Of a stretch of DNA of 32,332 bases, positions 1 through 7,683 are shown piece by piece; the stretch's first letter is position 1; the number at the start of each line of letters is the position of its first letter. Made by a program: the position numbers and the translations under genes. Origin of the DNA: Pseudomonas sp. N40(2020) (GTDB lineage: Bacteria; Pseudomonadota; Gammaproteobacteria; Pseudomonadales; Pseudomonadaceae); the NCBI RefSeq assembly GCF_014472415.1, contig NZ_JACSZV010000058.1, positions 1 through 32,332 of the forward strand. The letters are read 5' to 3'. Under the pieces are notes generated by a model. The model was given only the letters and a program-made list of their open reading frames with translations, was not told the origin of the DNA and searched no databases.

Positions 1-2
1 TA

Positions 3-134
3 TTGCTGCATCGCCCCAAAGATTTTGCAGAGGCCATCCGGATGGTGGACGAGTCGGTGCAGATCTATAACAACGAGCGGCCTCATCTGTCGCTGAAATA
101 CAAAACGCCCGATGCGGTGCATCGGGCGTTTTGA
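3..134 (+). CDS. IS3-family transposase OrfB, C-terminal fragment
   Basis: The last 43 codons of a transposase are present, cut by the window edge. The frame contains the motif YNNERPHLSLKYKTP followed by a short tail ending VHRAF. This is the end of the DDE (rve) integrase core of IS3-family OrfB proteins; the glutamate in NNERPH-type motifs lies just after the last catalytic region. In this family OrfB joins OrfA by programmed frameshifting to make the active transposase, but OrfA is not visible here. The family call is firm; the exact IS name is not recognisable from this fragment. Confidence 0.85.
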   Translation: MLHRPKDFAEAIRMVDESVQIYNNERPHLSLKYKTPDAVHRAF

Positions 135-146
135 GGCTGAAACAGG

Positions 147-171
147 TGTAAACCTATTTCAGGACTAGACA
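147..171. repeat. Probable right terminal inverted repeat of the IS
   Basis: The segment after the transposase stop ends with ATTTCAGGACTAGACA. Read from the outside, this gives TGTCTAGTCCTGAAAT, with the TG-first end expected of an IS3 element. The matching left repeat is not in the window, so its length is an estimate. Confidence 0.55.
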
Positions 172-182
172 TCGCCGCAAAG

Positions 183-608
183 TTATTCGACGTTGACGGT
201 GATCTTCTTCGACACGATGGGTGGATCGAACGGCATGTGGCCGCTGTCACCCAGTTCAAGTTGCAAGGTGTGTTTGCCCGGGGCCAGCTTGATGTCGGCC
301 TGAGTCTGCGCCTTGCCGAAGTGCATGTGGTTGGCATCGTTGGGAATCGGCGCACCGGCCGCCGGCAACTTGTCGACATCAATCAAAAGATGATGGTGAC
401 CGGAGTGTTTGGTGACATCGCCCGCCGGTGCCAGCGAGACGTCCTTGACGCCAAATTTGACGGTAAAGGTTTGCGATACAGTCGCCCCGTCTTCGGGAGA
501 AACGATGAACACTTCGGCACCCTTTGGAGCCGGGGTGGCCGCACTGGCCAGCACCGAAACGCCCATCAGCACACCCGCCAACGCTGCACGTGACATAAAG
601 CTTTTCAT
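183..608 (-). CDS. DUF4399 domain periplasmic protein
   Basis: This 141-residue protein starts with a signal peptide, with a hydrophobic run followed by ASA near residues 22-24. A single DUF4399 domain follows. Visible landmarks are the VSPEDGATV strand near the mature N-terminus, a histidine-rich stretch (HSGHHHLLID) near residues 68-77, a second one (NHMHFG) near 93-98, and GKHTLQLELGDSGHMPF near the end. The clustered histidines suggest a metal-binding periplasmic fold, which is inference; the family has no established activity that I know of. The gene diverges from the solute-binding protein at 743. An insertion sequence ends about 11 bp beyond its stop codon, so its native terminator has probably been displaced. 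Confidence 0.85.
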   Translation of the reverse strand: MKSFMSRAALAGVLMGVSVLASAATPAPKGAEVFIVSPEDGATVSQTFTVKFGVKDVSLAPAGDVTKHSGHHHLLIDVDKLPAAGAPIPNDANHMHFGKAQTQADIKLAPGKHTLQLELGDSGHMPFDPPIVSKKITVNVE

Positions 609-640
609 TTTCTTCTCCAGTTTTTCCGTAAAATCCGCGT

Positions 641-661
641 GGTCATGACAACTTCATGACC
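641..661. promoter_or_regulatory. Perfect dyad, 8-bp arms, in a divergent intergenic region
   Basis: GGTCATGA at 641-648 is repeated inverted as TCATGACC at 654-661 with a 5-bp spacer. It lies 33 bp upstream of the DUF4399 start and about 82 bp upstream of the solute-binding-protein start, a position suited to an operator. No regulator is identified. Confidence 0.45.
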
Positions 662-665
662 ATTC

Positions 666-687
666 GTTGTCGAAGGCACTCGACAAC
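666..687. promoter_or_regulatory. Second perfect dyad, 8-bp arms, adjacent to the first
   Basis: GTTGTCGA at 666-673 pairs with TCGACAAC at 680-687 across a 6-bp spacer. It begins 4 bp after the dyad at 641-661, and the centres are about 25 bp apart. Two different perfect dyads in one short divergent region suggest operator sites or an RNA hairpin pair. The function is inferred. Confidence 0.45.
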
Positions 688-742
688 CATAGCAAAGCGA
701 GCCAGAAAATCTGGCCGCGATAATGATTTCAAAGGAGTGACC

Positions 743-1312
743 ATGCGTTTTCTGCCTGGCCTGATCTGCCTGCTACCCCTTCTGAGCCCGCTGGCTCAAG
801 CCGAACTGATTGATGACGTCAACGACCGTGGCGAGTTGCGTATTGCTCTTGAGGCTAATACACCGCCCTTTAATTACAAGGACGGCGACACACTCACGGG
901 GTTCGAGGTCGAGCTTGGGCAACTGCTGGCCAAGGAGCTGGATGTTCGCGCCGACTTCATCGTCACCGACGAGGGCGATCTACTCCAGGGCGTTGAAAGC
1001 GGCAAGTACGACGTCGCGCTCAACCACATAGCACTGACAGCCGAACTCAAGGATCGTTTCGACTTCAGCGAGCCTTACAGCCAGATCGATTCGCAGTTGC
1101 TGGCGAAGAAAGATGAGCAGCCGCGGCCGATGGTATTGGTGCAATCGTTGACTGAGGAGAAGCCAGCAGTGGGTGCGCCAGTGGATTTGGCGATTCCGTT
1201 TCAGAAGGGTAATCCGGCGTTTCAGGCCAGCCTTGCGAGCGCGATGCAGCGGATCAAGGCGGATGGGCGGTTGGCGGCGTTGTCCGAGAAGTGGTTCACC
1301 CAACCCAAGTAA
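743..1312 (+). CDS. Short family-3 solute-binding protein (transporter substrate-binding domain)
   Basis: The start at 743 is chosen because AAAGGAG at 731-737 sits at ideal spacing and a signal peptide follows at once (residues 1-20, ending AQA). The mature part carries the usual first lobe of amino-acid-type binding proteins: GELRIALEANTPPFNY, TGFEVELG, the VESGKYDVALN segment and FDFSEPY. The protein is only 189 residues, against about 240-260 for the family. After SQLLAKKDE the sequence goes almost directly to the C-terminal PFQKGNPAF and the final helix (IKADGRLAALSEKWF). Most of the second lobe, about 60 residues, is therefore missing without a frameshift. No permease or ATPase gene adjoins it. 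It may be a degenerate or non-transport binding protein. Confidence 0.8.
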   Translation: MRFLPGLICLLPLLSPLAQAELIDDVNDRGELRIALEANTPPFNYKDGDTLTGFEVELGQLLAKELDVRADFIVTDEGDLLQGVESGKYDVALNHIALTAELKDRFDFSEPYSQIDSQLLAKKDEQPRPMVLVQSLTEEKPAVGAPVDLAIPFQKGNPAFQASLASAMQRIKADGRLAALSEKWFTQPK

Positions 1313-1328
1313 CAATGAAATCTGGGTT

Positions 1329-1814
1329 TTAATCGAGCTGGATCAAGGCCTGTGCGGCTTGCGGCAATTCAAGCTCGCTGAAGACTTGCACGCCGTGGCG
1401 CTTGAGCAGTGCAGCCGTCACGCCTTCGCCACTGACTTTGACCCCACTGAACGTCCCGTCATAGGTCAGCAGATTCCCGCAAGAAGGACTGTTGGCCTTG
1501 AGCACCGCGACGCGAATGCCGTGCATTTGCACCAACGCCAGCGCCTGCCGCGCCCCATCGAGAAACTGCGCACTGACATCCTCGCCGTCGGTGGTGATCA
1601 CCGAAGCAACGCCATCCAGCACCTCACCACCCTGCCCGCCCGGAATCTCCGCCGCCGCACGCGGGGTCGGCAAACCACCGGCCACCTCCGGACACAACGG
1701 CACCACCCGACCTTCAGCAATCCACTGTTCCAGCACATCAAACGGCCCGCTGGCCCCGCCGTCGTAACGCACGCGGTGGCCCAACAGGCAGCGGCTGACC
1801 AGAATCTTTTCCAT
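1329..1814 (-). CDS. DUF523 family protein (YbbK-like)
   Basis: This 162-residue cytosolic protein begins MEKILVSRCLLGHRVRYDG, the standard DUF523 opening. An upstream in-frame start would add 12 residues unlike the family and is rejected. Conserved features are the N-terminal cysteine in SRCLLG, PLCPEVAGGLPTPR near residues 40-53, and LKANSPSCG near residues 105-115. The conserved cysteines suggest metal or thiol chemistry, but I know of no proven function. The gene starts 2 bp after the stop of the 2OG-Fe(II) oxygenase gene, so the two are probably cotranscribed. Confidence 0.88.
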   Translation of the reverse strand: MEKILVSRCLLGHRVRYDGGASGPFDVLEQWIAEGRVVPLCPEVAGGLPTPRAAAEIPGGQGGEVLDGVASVITTDGEDVSAQFLDGARQALALVQMHGIRVAVLKANSPSCGNLLTYDGTFSGVKVSGEGVTAALLKRHGVQVFSELELPQAAQALIQLD

Positions 1815-1816
1815 GA

Positions 1817-2449
1817 TCAGAAAGGCTCGTTGCCACGGCGACGGAACCAACCCGTCAGCGACAAGCGCTCGCGATTGGCCGGCAGCACTTCATGGGGGAC
1901 TTCGCCGGAAAGAAACACCACGAGGCAGCCGCCGGTAGGCTGCACGTCGTGAACGCGATCATCACCCAGGTACATGCGCAACTGACCGCCATCCTCCGGC
2001 AACCACGCTTCGTTGAGGTAAACCACCACCGAAACCATGCGCCGGTCGTCGTCACGGAAGCGGTCGACGTGTTTGCGATAAAAAGCCCCCGGCGGATACA
2101 GCGCGAAATGGCATTCGAAGTCTTCAAGACCGAGGAACAAACCCCGGTTGAGCGACTCGCGCAGACTGTCCATCAGGCTCAGGTATCGGTCGCTGGCCTC
2201 GGCCTGACCGGGATCGATCCACTGAATATGATCGCCGCGAATCCCCTCGCGAATCTCTGAAAACGGCCCACGGCCGACCGCCGCCGGCGCCAGTTCACCC
2301 TCGGCCTCACGTTTACGGCACTCGTCCGCCAGCTCGCGGGTCAAACCCGCGGGCAGGAAAATGTTCTGCTGCGACCAGCCGTGCTCGGCCAAGTCGTCGA
2401 CGATACGTAACAGCAGCGGGTGTTCAGAGGATATTTGCATGGCGCGCAT
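1817..2449 (-). CDS. 2OG-Fe(II) oxygenase (prolyl 4-hydroxylase-like fold)
   Basis: This protein of about 210 residues belongs to the 2-oxoglutarate- and Fe(II)-dependent dioxygenases. The iron ligands are visible as HVDRFRDDD (HxD) in the centre and PHEVLPA (distal His) toward the C-terminus, followed by the 2OG-binding arginine region RERLSLTGWFRRR. The double-stranded beta-helix core is marked by VSVVVYLNEAWLPEDGGQLRMY. The substrate is unknown; relatives hydroxylate protein or small-molecule targets. The start is uncertain: ATG codons at 2449 and 2440 are both plausible and neither has a strong ribosome binding site. It lies directly upstream of the DUF523 gene on the same strand. Confidence 0.85.
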   Translation of the reverse strand: MRAMQISSEHPLLLRIVDDLAEHGWSQQNIFLPAGLTRELADECRKREAEGELAPAAVGRGPFSEIREGIRGDHIQWIDPGQAEASDRYLSLMDSLRESLNRGLFLGLEDFECHFALYPPGAFYRKHVDRFRDDDRRMVSVVVYLNEAWLPEDGGQLRMYLGDDRVHDVQPTGGCLVVFLSGEVPHEVLPANRERLSLTGWFRRRGNEPF

Positions 2450-2557
2450 AGTATGTCGGCGGCAAGAAATCCGACAGAGCCACGCGGCGGCTTGATACGA
2501 ATTCTCGACAAGTACCGGCACCGCACGGAGAATAGTGCGCTGCTGACAGGAGTCCCT

Positions 2558-3310
2558 ATGCGCCGTTTGCTTTTTTCACTGTTGATGTTCTGCGTTTTGC
2601 CCGCCTGGGCGGACGGCTACGATCAGTTGTACAAGGTCGCCGGCTGGCCAGATCAACGTGCGCATTTCAATGACGCCTTGAGTGCCGCGCAGCAGCGCTA
2701 TCAAAACAGCCTGCCACCCGCCGTCTTTCAAGCGCTGGTCAACAACAGCAATCAGCGCTTCGCCCCACAGGCCATGGATCAACGCGCCGAAGCCCAACTG
2801 CGGCAGAACCTCGCCGATCCCAAACCGGCCCTGTCCTTTTTCCAGTCGCCGCTGGGCAAGAAAATCGTCGCCGCCGAATTGCTCGCGACCCGTCGCGATC
2901 AACTGGCAAAGAATGCCAAAGGCCTACCGAAGATGCCGGCCAGTGACAGCCGCTTGCTGATCATCGGCCATCTGGCTCAAGCCCTGCCCGCCCGTGAAGC
3001 CGGCGCAGAAGTGAGTCTGGCGATTGCCGGCGTGGCGGCGGACAGTTTGAGTTCGATGATTCCGGGACTGCTCGGTGGCGGACAGGCGCAAGGCATGTTG
3101 AACGGTCAGCGCCAACGCCTGATGGATCAGATCGGCGCGGACATGAACAACACGCTGCTCTACGTGTATCGCGACTTGTCGGATGAAGAGCTGGAAGAGT
3201 TTGCGACGTTTGCCGAGTCGACCGAGGGCAAGGCTTACTATCAGGCAGCGTTGGCGGCAATTCGGGCGGGGTTGGCGGTGGGGCAGAATACTTCTAACCT
3301 CGGCCAGTGA
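2558..3310 (+). CDS. DUF2059-type secreted protein
   Basis: This 250-residue protein is preceded by ACAGGAGT (2547-2554) at good spacing. Its signal peptide ends LPAWA near residue 18. The mature protein is alpha-helical and alanine/glutamine-rich. The C-terminal part, ending with DLSDEELEEFATFAESTEGKAYYQAALAAI, has the form of the DUF2059 domain (a helix, then a D/E-rich turn, then a phenylalanine and the 'S..G.k.....' end). The role is unknown; family members are periplasmic or secreted. The gene stands alone, diverges from the oxygenase gene, and is followed by a REP pair. Confidence 0.75.
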   Translation: MRRLLFSLLMFCVLPAWADGYDQLYKVAGWPDQRAHFNDALSAAQQRYQNSLPPAVFQALVNNSNQRFAPQAMDQRAEAQLRQNLADPKPALSFFQSPLGKKIVAAELLATRRDQLAKNAKGLPKMPASDSRLLIIGHLAQALPAREAGAEVSLAIAGVAADSLSSMIPGLLGGGQAQGMLNGQRQRLMDQIGADMNNTLLYVYRDLSDEELEEFATFAESTEGKAYYQAALAAIRAGLAVGQNTSNLGQ

Positions 3311-3328
3311 TCTCTATCGCCTGACAGG

Positions 3329-3403
3329 GCCCTATCGCGAGCAGGCTCACTCCTACAGAAGACCGCATTTCCAATGTAGGAGTGAGCCTGCTCGCGATGG
3401 GGC
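3329..3403. repeat. REP inverted pair (BIME), GAGCAGGCTC family
   Basis: A block containing TCGCGAGCAGGCTCACTCC (3335-3353) is repeated inverted as GGAGTGAGCCTGCTCGCGA (3379-3397), separated by a short unique linker. This is the most frequent REP family in fluorescens-group pseudomonads. It lies between two convergent genes and may also act as an mRNA 3' end for both. Confidence 0.9.
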
Positions 3404-3414
3404 CGGTGAATCCT

Positions 3415-4362
3415 CTAGAGATTCCGGCCCCTGATCCGCTTGCTCAAGAACTCGAAATACTCCTCGCGCATATCCGCCGTCTCATTCGCCAGATGATGCC
3501 GCGCCTGGGGCAGCAGCAAGATCTGCGGCCGATCAAACTTCCACTTCAACACCTGCAGATTGTGCTGCCAGTCAACGGTCATATCCGCCTGCCCCTGAAT
3601 GATCAGTGGCCGCCGCGGGCTTTTCTTCGCGTATTCCACTCGGTTGATCCAACGTGACAAGGCGCCGACCCATGCGGTGGGCAGGCGCTTGGGCTGCAGC
3701 GGATCGGCCAGCAGAAATGGCAGGAAATCCGGATCATTGGAGTTCTCGCTAAAGCGCCGCGCAATGCCCCGCACGAACGGCCGCAGCAGGTAATAACTGA
3801 GTTGCGACCAGCCCCACGCTCGCGGCCGTACCAGCGGCGACAGCAGAATCAACTGACCCTGCGCCGGACTGTTCTCGCCATGATTGAGCACATGATCGAC
3901 CACGATCGCCCCACCGGTACTTTGCCCGCACAGGTGCCACGGCTGCGGCAGCGCAATCGAATGGGCCTCGGCGAACAAGGCTTGCAGAGCGTCCTGATAT
4001 TCGGAGAAATCACGAATACTCGCCCGCGCGCCGCTGGACAGACCATGCCCCGGCAAATCACAGGCGATCACCGCAAAATCCTGATCCAGCGCCCACTCGA
4101 TCACATGTCGATACAGCCCGGTGTGATCGTAGAAACCGTGCAACAGAAACAGCGTGCCCTTGACCTTCTCCGGCCACCAGCAATGGCTGACCAGTTCGTA
4201 ACCGTCCACTGAAAACCGTCCCATGCCGCGCCAGACATCGCGCTCGGAAAAGTCGGTTTTGTAGAACTGCTGATAGGCCTTGGCCTCCTCCGACAACGGC
4301 TGCCACTCGGCCAAAGGCTTGAGGCTGGCGCGTAAATGATCGGGATCGAAAATGGCAGGCAT
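3415..4362 (-). CDS. Alpha/beta hydrolase (lysophospholipase / monoacylglycerol lipase-like)
   Basis: This 315-residue protein has no signal peptide. It shows the serine aminopeptidase / Hydrolase_4 layout: LFLLHGFYDHTG (oxyanion region, residues 71-82), CDLPGHGLSSG (101-111), the nucleophile elbow CGQSTGG with Ser148, IIQGQADMTVDW holding the acid residue (Asp260 or Asp264), and QARHHLANE with the catalytic histidine near 289-290. The family hydrolyses lysophospholipids and monoacylglycerols; the exact substrate cannot be read from sequence. It diverges from the DUF6436 gene over a 98-bp gap. Confidence 0.88.
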   Translation of the reverse strand: MPAIFDPDHLRASLKPLAEWQPLSEEAKAYQQFYKTDFSERDVWRGMGRFSVDGYELVSHCWWPEKVKGTLFLLHGFYDHTGLYRHVIEWALDQDFAVIACDLPGHGLSSGARASIRDFSEYQDALQALFAEAHSIALPQPWHLCGQSTGGAIVVDHVLNHGENSPAQGQLILLSPLVRPRAWGWSQLSYYLLRPFVRGIARRFSENSNDPDFLPFLLADPLQPKRLPTAWVGALSRWINRVEYAKKSPRRPLIIQGQADMTVDWQHNLQVLKWKFDRPQILLLPQARHHLANETADMREEYFEFLSKRIRGRNL

Positions 4363-4460
4363 GAGGCAATTCCAGAACGGTGAACAGACTTTATCGGCCT
4401 GCGATATTCATCTGTCGCGACAAGCATGGCAAGCTAGCCGGCCTCTGAGGACACAAATCC

Positions 4461-5039
4461 ATGCGCTCGCCCTACCGCACCGCACTGTTTGCCAGCCTGC
4501 TCGCGCTCGTGTGTGCAGGGGTGCTGTGGGCGGCGTACGACTGGTTTCAGGGCCGCTATTTGCGGGCGTTCAGTGAACACACCGCGGTGTTCTCCGGCGA
4601 CCCGCTGCGCCTGCCCGATGATCTCGCCGGCCCCGGCAATATCCGTCTGGTGCATTTCTGGGACCCGGCATGCCCCTGCAATGTCGGCAATCAACAGCAC
4701 CTGACCGAAATGGTCGAGCAGTTCAGCGCAAAAGGCGTGGAGTTTTTTGCCGTGCAAAAGGTCGGTAGCCACGGCCAGTTGCCCACCACGTTAAGCACGC
4801 TGAAAACCATCACGGTATTGCCCGGCTCCGAGCAGGTCCCCGCCAGCCCGGCCGTGGCGATCTGGGATCGCAACGGCAAACTGGCGTACTTCGGCCCCTA
4901 CAGCGAAGGCCTGACCTGCAACTCCAGCAACAGTTTTATCGAACCGATCCTGAATGCGCTGACGGATGATCGCCCGGTCAACGCCACACACACCTTGGCG
5001 GTGGGCTGCTATTGCCCATGGCCGGTGGAGCCGCAGTAA
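4461..5039 (+). CDS. Thioredoxin-fold membrane-anchored protein, DUF6436-type
   Basis: This 192-residue protein has an N-terminal hydrophobic segment (residues 8-26) that is probably a membrane anchor, placing the rest in the periplasm. A thioredoxin-like core follows: LVHFWDPACPCN (residues 63-74) with cysteines 71 and 73 in a CPC arrangement instead of the classical CxxC, and a cis-proline candidate in PASPAVAIWDRNG (Pro130). Further cysteines occur at LTCNSS (153) and in GCYCPW near the C-terminus (183 and 185). The many cysteines suggest a thiol or metal-handling role, which is inference. It is followed after about 100 bp by the acylase gene on the same strand. Confidence 0.8.
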   Translation: MRSPYRTALFASLLALVCAGVLWAAYDWFQGRYLRAFSEHTAVFSGDPLRLPDDLAGPGNIRLVHFWDPACPCNVGNQQHLTEMVEQFSAKGVEFFAVQKVGSHGQLPTTLSTLKTITVLPGSEQVPASPAVAIWDRNGKLAYFGPYSEGLTCNSSNSFIEPILNALTDDRPVNATHTLAVGCYCPWPVEPQ

Positions 5040-5142
5040 GGCATTCCGGACTTTTCGAGGACAGCGATGCACGGCACAGAAGGTCTGTGCTAATTGTTTG
5101 CAGCCCGACGGGGCGGCAATCCCGCCTGCACAAGGAGTCACC

Positions 5143-7551
5143 ATGAAGCGCGTGTTCACCGTTCTCGCCCTGCTCATCGTTGTCCTGCTCGCTGGCACGG
5201 GCTGGTATGTCTACAGCAAGCAGCCGACGCGTCAGGGCCAGATTGAACTGCGCAACCTGCAAGGTTCGGTGACTGTGCGCTACGACGAGCGCGGCGTGCC
5301 GCACATCCGCGCGGAGAACGAAACCGATCTCTACCGCGCCCTCGGCTATGTGCATGCCCAGGATCGCCTGTTCCAGATGGAAGCCATGCGCCGACTTGCA
5401 CGCGGCGAACTGGCCGAGGTGCTCGGGCCGAAACTGCTCGACACCGACAAACTGTTCCGCAGCCTGCGCATCCGTGAACGCGCGGCCAGTTACGTCGCCA
5501 GCCTCGATAAACAATCCCCGGCGTGGAAGGGCCTGCAAGCCTATCTGGATGGCATCAACCAATATCAGGACACCCACGCCGCGCCCGTCGAGTTCGACGT
5601 GCTGGGCATCCCCAAGCGGCCGTTCACCGCCGAAGACAGCATCAGTGTCGCCGGCTACATGGCTTACAGTTTCGCTGCGGCGTTTCGTACCGAACCGCTA
5701 CTGACCTATGTGCGCGATCAACTTGGCGCCGATTACCTCAACGTCTTCGACCTCGACTGGCAGCCCAAAGGCGTTTTGGCCAAGGGCCGCAACCCCGTTC
5801 CAGCGCTCGCGGCCGGCGATTGGAAAGACCTCAACGCCCTCGCCCGCCTCAGTGAGCAGGCGCTGATCGACAACGGCCTGCCGCAATTTGAAGGCAGCAA
5901 TGCCTGGGTGATTGCCGGCAACCGCAGCCAGAGCGGCAAACCCTTGCTGGCCGGCGATCCGCACATTCGCTTCTCGGTGCCGTCGGTGTGGTACGAAGCG
6001 CAGTTGTCCGCGCCGGGCTTTGAACTCTACGGGCATCATCAGGCGCTGGTGCCGTTCGCGTTCCTTGGGCATAACCTGGATTTCGGTTGGAGCCTGACGA
6101 TGTTCCAGAACGACGACCTGGATCTGATCGCCGAGAAGGTCAATCCGGACAACCCGAATCAGGTCTGGTATCGCGGCCAGTGGACCGACATGGTCAGGAC
6201 CGAGCAGCAGATCAATGTGAAGGGCCAGGCGCCGGTGACGATCACCCTGCGTCAATCGCCTCACGGCCCGATCGTCAACGACGCCCTCGGCACGGCTGCC
6301 GGCAAAACACCGATCGCCATGTGGTGGGCGTTCCTCGAAACACCGAACCCGATCCTCGAAGGCTTCTACCAACTCAACCGCGCCGATACCCTGGCCAAGG
6401 CCCGCGCCGCTGCGGCCAAAGTGCAGGCGCCGGGGCTCAATCTTGTCTACGCCAACGCTAAGGGCGATATCGCCTGGTGGGCTTCGGCATTGCTGCCCAA
6501 GCGGCCGACCGGGGTGAAGCCGGGTTTCATTCTCGACGGCAGCACGAATCAGGCGGACAAGGACGGCTTCTACCCGTTCAGCGCCAACCCGCAGGAAGAG
6601 AACCCGGCGCGCGGCTATATCGTCTCGGCCAACTTTCAACCCGTTTCGCCCACCGGCATGGAAATTCCGGGTTACTACAACCTCGCCGACCGTGGCCAGC
6701 AGCTCAACCGCCAGCTCAGCGACAAGACGGTGAAGTGGAACAACGAAGCCAACCAGAAGCTGCAACTGGGCACCACCACCGGTTACGGCCCGCGTCTGCT
6801 GGCGCCGCTGTTGCCAGTGCTGCGCGAAGTGGTGAGCGATCCGGCGCAACTGAAACTGGTCGAGCAACTGGCACAGTGGCAAGGCGACTATCCGCTGGAC
6901 TCGGTCAGTGCGACGGTCTTCAACCAGTTCCTCTACGACCTCGCCGATGCGGCAATGCGCGACGAGTTGGGCAATGACTTTTTCGAGACGCTGCTGTCGA
7001 CGCGAGTGATTGATTCGGCACTGCCGCGACTGGCGGCAAACGCCGATTCAGCGTGGTGGGATAACCGCGCCACGCCAGACAAAGAAACCCGTGCCGACAC
7101 CGTGCGCGCGGCTTGGCAGGCGAGCATGAAGCACCTGAAACTGACCCTCGAAGAGGATGCCTCCACCTGGAAATGGGGCACGGCGCACACGCTGACCCAT
7201 GGTCATCCGCTGGGGCAGCAGAAGCCGCTGGATCGCATTTTCAACGTCGGCCCGTTTGCTGCACCGGGCAGCCATGAAGTGCCGAACAATCTCTCGGCGA
7301 AGATTGGCCCGGCGCCTTGGCCGGTGACTTATGGGCCTTCGACGCGGCGCCTGGTGGACTTCGCCGACCCGGCGCACAGCCTGACGATCAACCCGGTGGG
7401 CCAGAGTGGCGTACCGTTCAACAGTCACTATGACGATCAGGCAGAGGCGTATGTCGACGGGATTTATGTACAGGCGCACTTCAGTGAGGAAGAAGTGATG
7501 GCGAATACGCGCAGTACCTTGAAGCTTTTGCCGGCGCGGGCTGCGCAGTAG
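5143..7551 (+). CDS. hacB: Penicillin acylase family protein, probable HacB-type AHL acylase
   Basis: The start at 5143 follows AAGGAG (5133-5138) and gives an 802-residue precursor with an N-terminal hydrophobic export segment (residues 3-20). It shows the Ntn-hydrolase order: an alpha-chain region with YVHAQDRLFQME and RRLARGELAEVLG, a spacer, then the processing site before Ser252 in FEGSNAWVIAG, which would become the N-terminal nucleophile of the beta chain. LLAGDPHIRFSVPSVWYE follows, and the C-terminal part contains NVGPFAAPGSHEVPNN. The family deacylates beta-lactams and acyl-homoserine lactones. In P. aeruginosa, as I recall, the AHL acylase HacB (PA0305) lies immediately beyond spuH; here it lies on the same side of spuH with two genes between. 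The HacB assignment rests on that synteny plus architecture. TonB-independent periplasmic location is inferred. Confidence 0.75.
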   Translation: MKRVFTVLALLIVVLLAGTGWYVYSKQPTRQGQIELRNLQGSVTVRYDERGVPHIRAENETDLYRALGYVHAQDRLFQMEAMRRLARGELAEVLGPKLLDTDKLFRSLRIRERAASYVASLDKQSPAWKGLQAYLDGINQYQDTHAAPVEFDVLGIPKRPFTAEDSISVAGYMAYSFAAAFRTEPLLTYVRDQLGADYLNVFDLDWQPKGVLAKGRNPVPALAAGDWKDLNALARLSEQALIDNGLPQFEGSNAWVIAGNRSQSGKPLLAGDPHIRFSVPSVWYEAQLSAPGFELYGHHQALVPFAFLGHNLDFGWSLTMFQNDDLDLIAEKVNPDNPNQVWYRGQWTDMVRTEQQINVKGQAPVTITLRQSPHGPIVNDALGTAAGKTPIAMWWAFLETPNPILEGFYQLNRADTLAKARAAAAKVQAPGLNLVYANAKGDIAWWASALLPKRPTGVKPGFILDGSTNQADKDGFYPFSANPQEENPARGYIVSANFQPVSPTGMEIPGYYNLADRGQQLNRQLSDKTVKWNNEANQKLQLGTTTGYGPRLLAPLLPVLREVVSDPAQLKLVEQLAQWQGDYPLDSVSATVFNQFLYDLADAAMRDELGNDFFETLLSTRVIDSALPRLAANADSAWWDNRATPDKETRADTVRAAWQASMKHLKLTLEEDASTWKWGTAHTLTHGHPLGQQKPLDRIFNVGPFAAPGSHEVPNNLSAKIGPAPWPVTYGPSTRRLVDFADPAHSLTINPVGQSGVPFNSHYDDQAEAYVDGIYVQAHFSEEEVMANTRSTLKLLPARAAQ

Positions 7552-7570
7552 ATTTGTGCTGACTGAACTG

Positions 7571-7664
7571 ACCCCATCGCGAGCAGGCTCGCTCCTACAG
7601 TTGATCGCGTTTCTACAGGATGAACGCGGTTAATTGTAGGAGTGAGCCTGCTCGCGATGAGGCC
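7571..7664. repeat. REP inverted pair (BIME), GAGCAGGCTC family
   Basis: ATCGCGAGCAGGCTCGCTCC (7576-7595) is mirrored by GGAGTGAGCCTGCTCGCGAT (7639-7658). The pair lies between convergent ends of the acylase and the GlxA-type regulator, the same setting as the copy at 3329. Confidence 0.9.
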
Positions 7665-7683
7665 CTCCCGATCAATAAAAAAC

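Larger units (their letters stand above)
1..171 (+). mobile_element. Right end of an IS3-family insertion sequence (left part outside window)
   Basis: The window opens inside an IS3-type transposase reading frame that stops at 132-134. The stop is followed by a terminal sequence ending in GGACTAGACA, which read inward from the other strand begins TGTCTAGTCC; IS3-family ends typically start with TG. The terminal inverted repeat probably spans about 147-171. The left end and any target-site duplication lie outside the window, so the exact boundary is inferred. The element stops about 11 bp before the stop codon of the neighbouring DUF4399 gene. Confidence 0.75.
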
